64,000 nt of DNA, taken from the NCBI RefSeq assembly GCF_000203975.2, contig NZ_AFCF02000008.1, forward strand, positions 580,983 to 644,982, read 5' to 3'. This DNA is from Leisingera sp. ANG1 (GTDB lineage Bacteria; Pseudomonadota; Alphaproteobacteria; Rhodobacterales; Rhodobacteraceae). Positions within the stretch are counted from its first letter, which is position 1. The number at the start of each line of letters is the position of its first letter. Shown piece by piece: positions 62,671-64,000 of this stretch. The notes under the pieces are model-generated. The model was not told the origin of the DNA and did not search any database. It saw nothing but the letters and a program-made list of their open reading frames with translations. The position numbers were made by a program, and so were the translations under genes.

Positions 62671-62905
62671 ATCCGGCGCGGCACGCACAACTCAACTGAT
62701 TATCAGGCTGTTATTTAAGCCAAAAAAAATACATCACGAAAACTCACAATCAGTCACAAAAATATGATAAACTGAAAGGTGATCCTGTGCTCCAGCAGTG
62801 TTTTTTCGCTTGGAGCCGGCAGGTGATAAGCCGCCGCTGCGCGCTGGGGAGTGTGCATGGCGCGGCGGCGTTTCTAGTGAAAGTAACGAGTGATTGGGGG
62901 ATCAC
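62671..62905. promoter_or_regulatory. AT-rich promoter region of the peroxidase gene
   Basis: The A/T-rich core at 62700-62770, including runs of A and a possible AATATGATAAA element, likely carries the promoter. No clear operator is seen. Confidence 0.4.
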
Positions 62906-64000
62906 ATGTCCAATTTGAAGATTGGGGCCGCGCGCCCCGCCGATGGCACTTCCGCAAATCCTGACCATCCTGACTGGGGCGCCACGAACACGGCGCTGAT
63001 GCATATGGCACCCAGCGGCCTGGGACCAAACGGCGAGATGGCCGGTGAAGACCGGCCCAACCCGCGCGAAGTTTCGAACATTCTGTCACAGCAGCACGGC
63101 ACCACGCACACTGCCGGCGGCGCCTCTGATTTCCTGTGGATCTGGGGCCAGTTCCTGGACCACGACCTGTCACTCTCCGGTGCGGAAAGCGAGATCACCG
63201 CACATATTGAAGTACCGGCAGGCGATCCGTTTTTTGACCCGTTCGGCACCGGCCAGGCCATCATTCCCTTTACCCGGGTCGAGCACCATCACGACGGCTA
63301 TCACAACGAGATCACCGCCTATATCGACGCCTCGATGATCTATGGATCGACCGTAGAGATGGTCAGCGCAATGCGCGATGCCGGCGGCAAACTGAAAATG
63401 ACCAAGGATGATCTTCTGCACCGTGACGGCGACGGCTTTTTAACCGGCGATGTCCGTGCGGCCGAAAATGTCGCCTTGACATCGATGCACACCCTGTTCA
63501 CGCGCGAGCATAACAGGCTGGTCGACGAACTGGCAGCAAAAGACCCGATGCTGTCGGATGATGACCTTTTCGAAGCCGCCCGCGCCCGGGTGGAGGCTCT
63601 GGTGCAATCCATCACCTTCAAGGAATTCCTGCCCATTCTGATCGGCAAGGATGCCTTCGACGACTACCAAGGTTATGACAAGGACGTGAACCCGGGGATT
63701 GCGATCGAGTTTTCTACCGCTGTTTACCGTTTGGGGCACACTCTGCTGTCCTCCAATCTGCAGCGGGTCACCGAGAGCGGCAAAGAGCTGGATCCGCTGG
63801 CTCTGCGCGATGCGTTTTTCCAGCCGCATCTGGTCAGCCAGAAAAACATGATCGAAAACGTGCTGCGCGGCGCGGCCACTCAAACCTCGGAGGCCATCGA
63901 CACCAAGGTGGTTGAGGACGTGCGTTCCTTCCTGTTCGGGCCGCCGGGCGCCGGCGGTCTTGACCTGGCAGCTCTGAACATCCAGCGTGGCCGCGACATG
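62906..64000 (+). CDS. Animal-type heme peroxidase, N-terminal part (3' end outside window)
   Basis: The frame is open to the window end (365 codons). GGGGG lies 5 bases before ATG 62906. Family motifs: IWGQFLDHDLSLS (distal His, with the Ca-binding Asp), IDASMIYGST, SMHTLFTREHNRLVDEL (catalytic Arg), EFSTAVYRLGHTLL (proximal His) and ALNIQRGRDM. The family oxidises halides or phenols with H2O2; roseobacter relatives often end in RTX repeats and are secreted by type I systems. There is no Sec signal at the N-terminus, which agrees with that. Confidence 0.9.
   Translation, partial: MSNLKIGAARPADGTSANPDHPDWGATNTALMHMAPSGLGPNGEMAGEDRPNPREVSNILSQQHGTTHTAGGASDFLWIWGQFLDHDLSLSGAESEITAHIEVPAGDPFFDPFGTGQAIIPFTRVEHHHDGYHNEITAYIDASMIYGSTVEMVSAMRDAGGKLKMTKDDLLHRDGDGFLTGDVRAAENVALTSMHTLFTREHNRLVDELAAKDPMLSDDDLFEAARARVEALVQSITFKEFLPILIGKDAFDDYQGYDKDVNPGIAIEFSTAVYRLGHTLLSSNLQRVTESGKELDPLALRDAFFQPHLVSQKNMIENVLRGAATQTSEAIDTKVVEDVRSFLFGPPGAGGLDLAALNIQRGRDM

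Overview
The window looks like chromosome from a roseobacter-group alphaproteobacterium (Rhodobacteraceae; Leisingera/Phaeobacter/Ruegeria-like). I infer this from the high GC content, strong third-position GC bias, frequent ATGA stop/start overlaps, a six-gene GlpV-S-T-P-Q-U glycerol importer, a norCBQD operon with TTG-N8-CAA boxes and nnrS, RTX and animal-type heme peroxidase genes, and a large mosaic exopolysaccharide (EPS) locus. No database search was possible, so the genus is an inference. No tRNA, rRNA, CRISPR array or insertion sequence was recognised.

Layout. (1) 1-10.0 kb, plus strand: six genes joined by 4-base stop/start overlaps. They encode a family-2 glycosyltransferase (cut by the window edge), a single-module NRPS with an N-terminal formyltransferase domain and a luciferase-like monooxygenase inserted in its adenylation domain, its phosphopantetheinyl transferase, an SGNH-hydrolase-like protein, an SGNH/glycoside-hydrolase fusion and a second family-2 glycosyltransferase. 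(2) 10.1-16.2 kb: EPS genes for a GT4, a Wzx flippase, a Wzz-type copolymerase, a BY-kinase-like protein without its P-loop lysine, and an ExoY-type sugar transferase. (3) 16.9-19.8 kb: a degenerate DgoK-like protein, a TIGR03084-type protein and a THUMP RNA methyltransferase. (4) 20.1-26.1 kb: glpVSTPQU. (5) 26.4-27.9 kb: a BlaI/M56 pair. (6) 28.3-49.4 kb: a second EPS locus. It has a ten-gene minus-strand operon (sugar transferase, PCP, deacetylase, Wzy, GTs, FemAB-like proteins, sulfotransferase), a MurJ-like flippase, a DegT-like enzyme, a GT4, an OPX protein, a fourth FemAB-like protein, and two paralogous lectin-fold proteins (one RTX-secreted, one Sec-secreted). (7) 49.7-59.2 kb: an EF-hand protein, the nor operon with two small membrane proteins, a CxxC redox protein, a soluble PAS chemoreceptor, an NnrR-type regulator and nnrS. 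(8) 59.3-64 kb: a MauG-like diheme peroxidase, a hybrid histidine kinase and the start of an animal-type heme peroxidase that runs off the window.

How the genes work together. The two EPS blocks between them supply initiation (two sugar transferases), glycosyl transfer, flipping (two flippases of different families), polymerisation, length control, export, and decoration or trimming (sulfation, acyl or aminoacyl transfer, deacetylation, lectin-fold lyase-like proteins). The most unusual part is the NRPS operon at the left. It appears to join nonribosomal chemistry (formylation, flavin oxidation, carrier-bound amino acid) to a glycan pathway. This is inference from architecture and translational coupling; no product is known. 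The nor/nnr block is an NO-detoxification unit, probably under NnrR control through the two TTG-N8-CAA sites.
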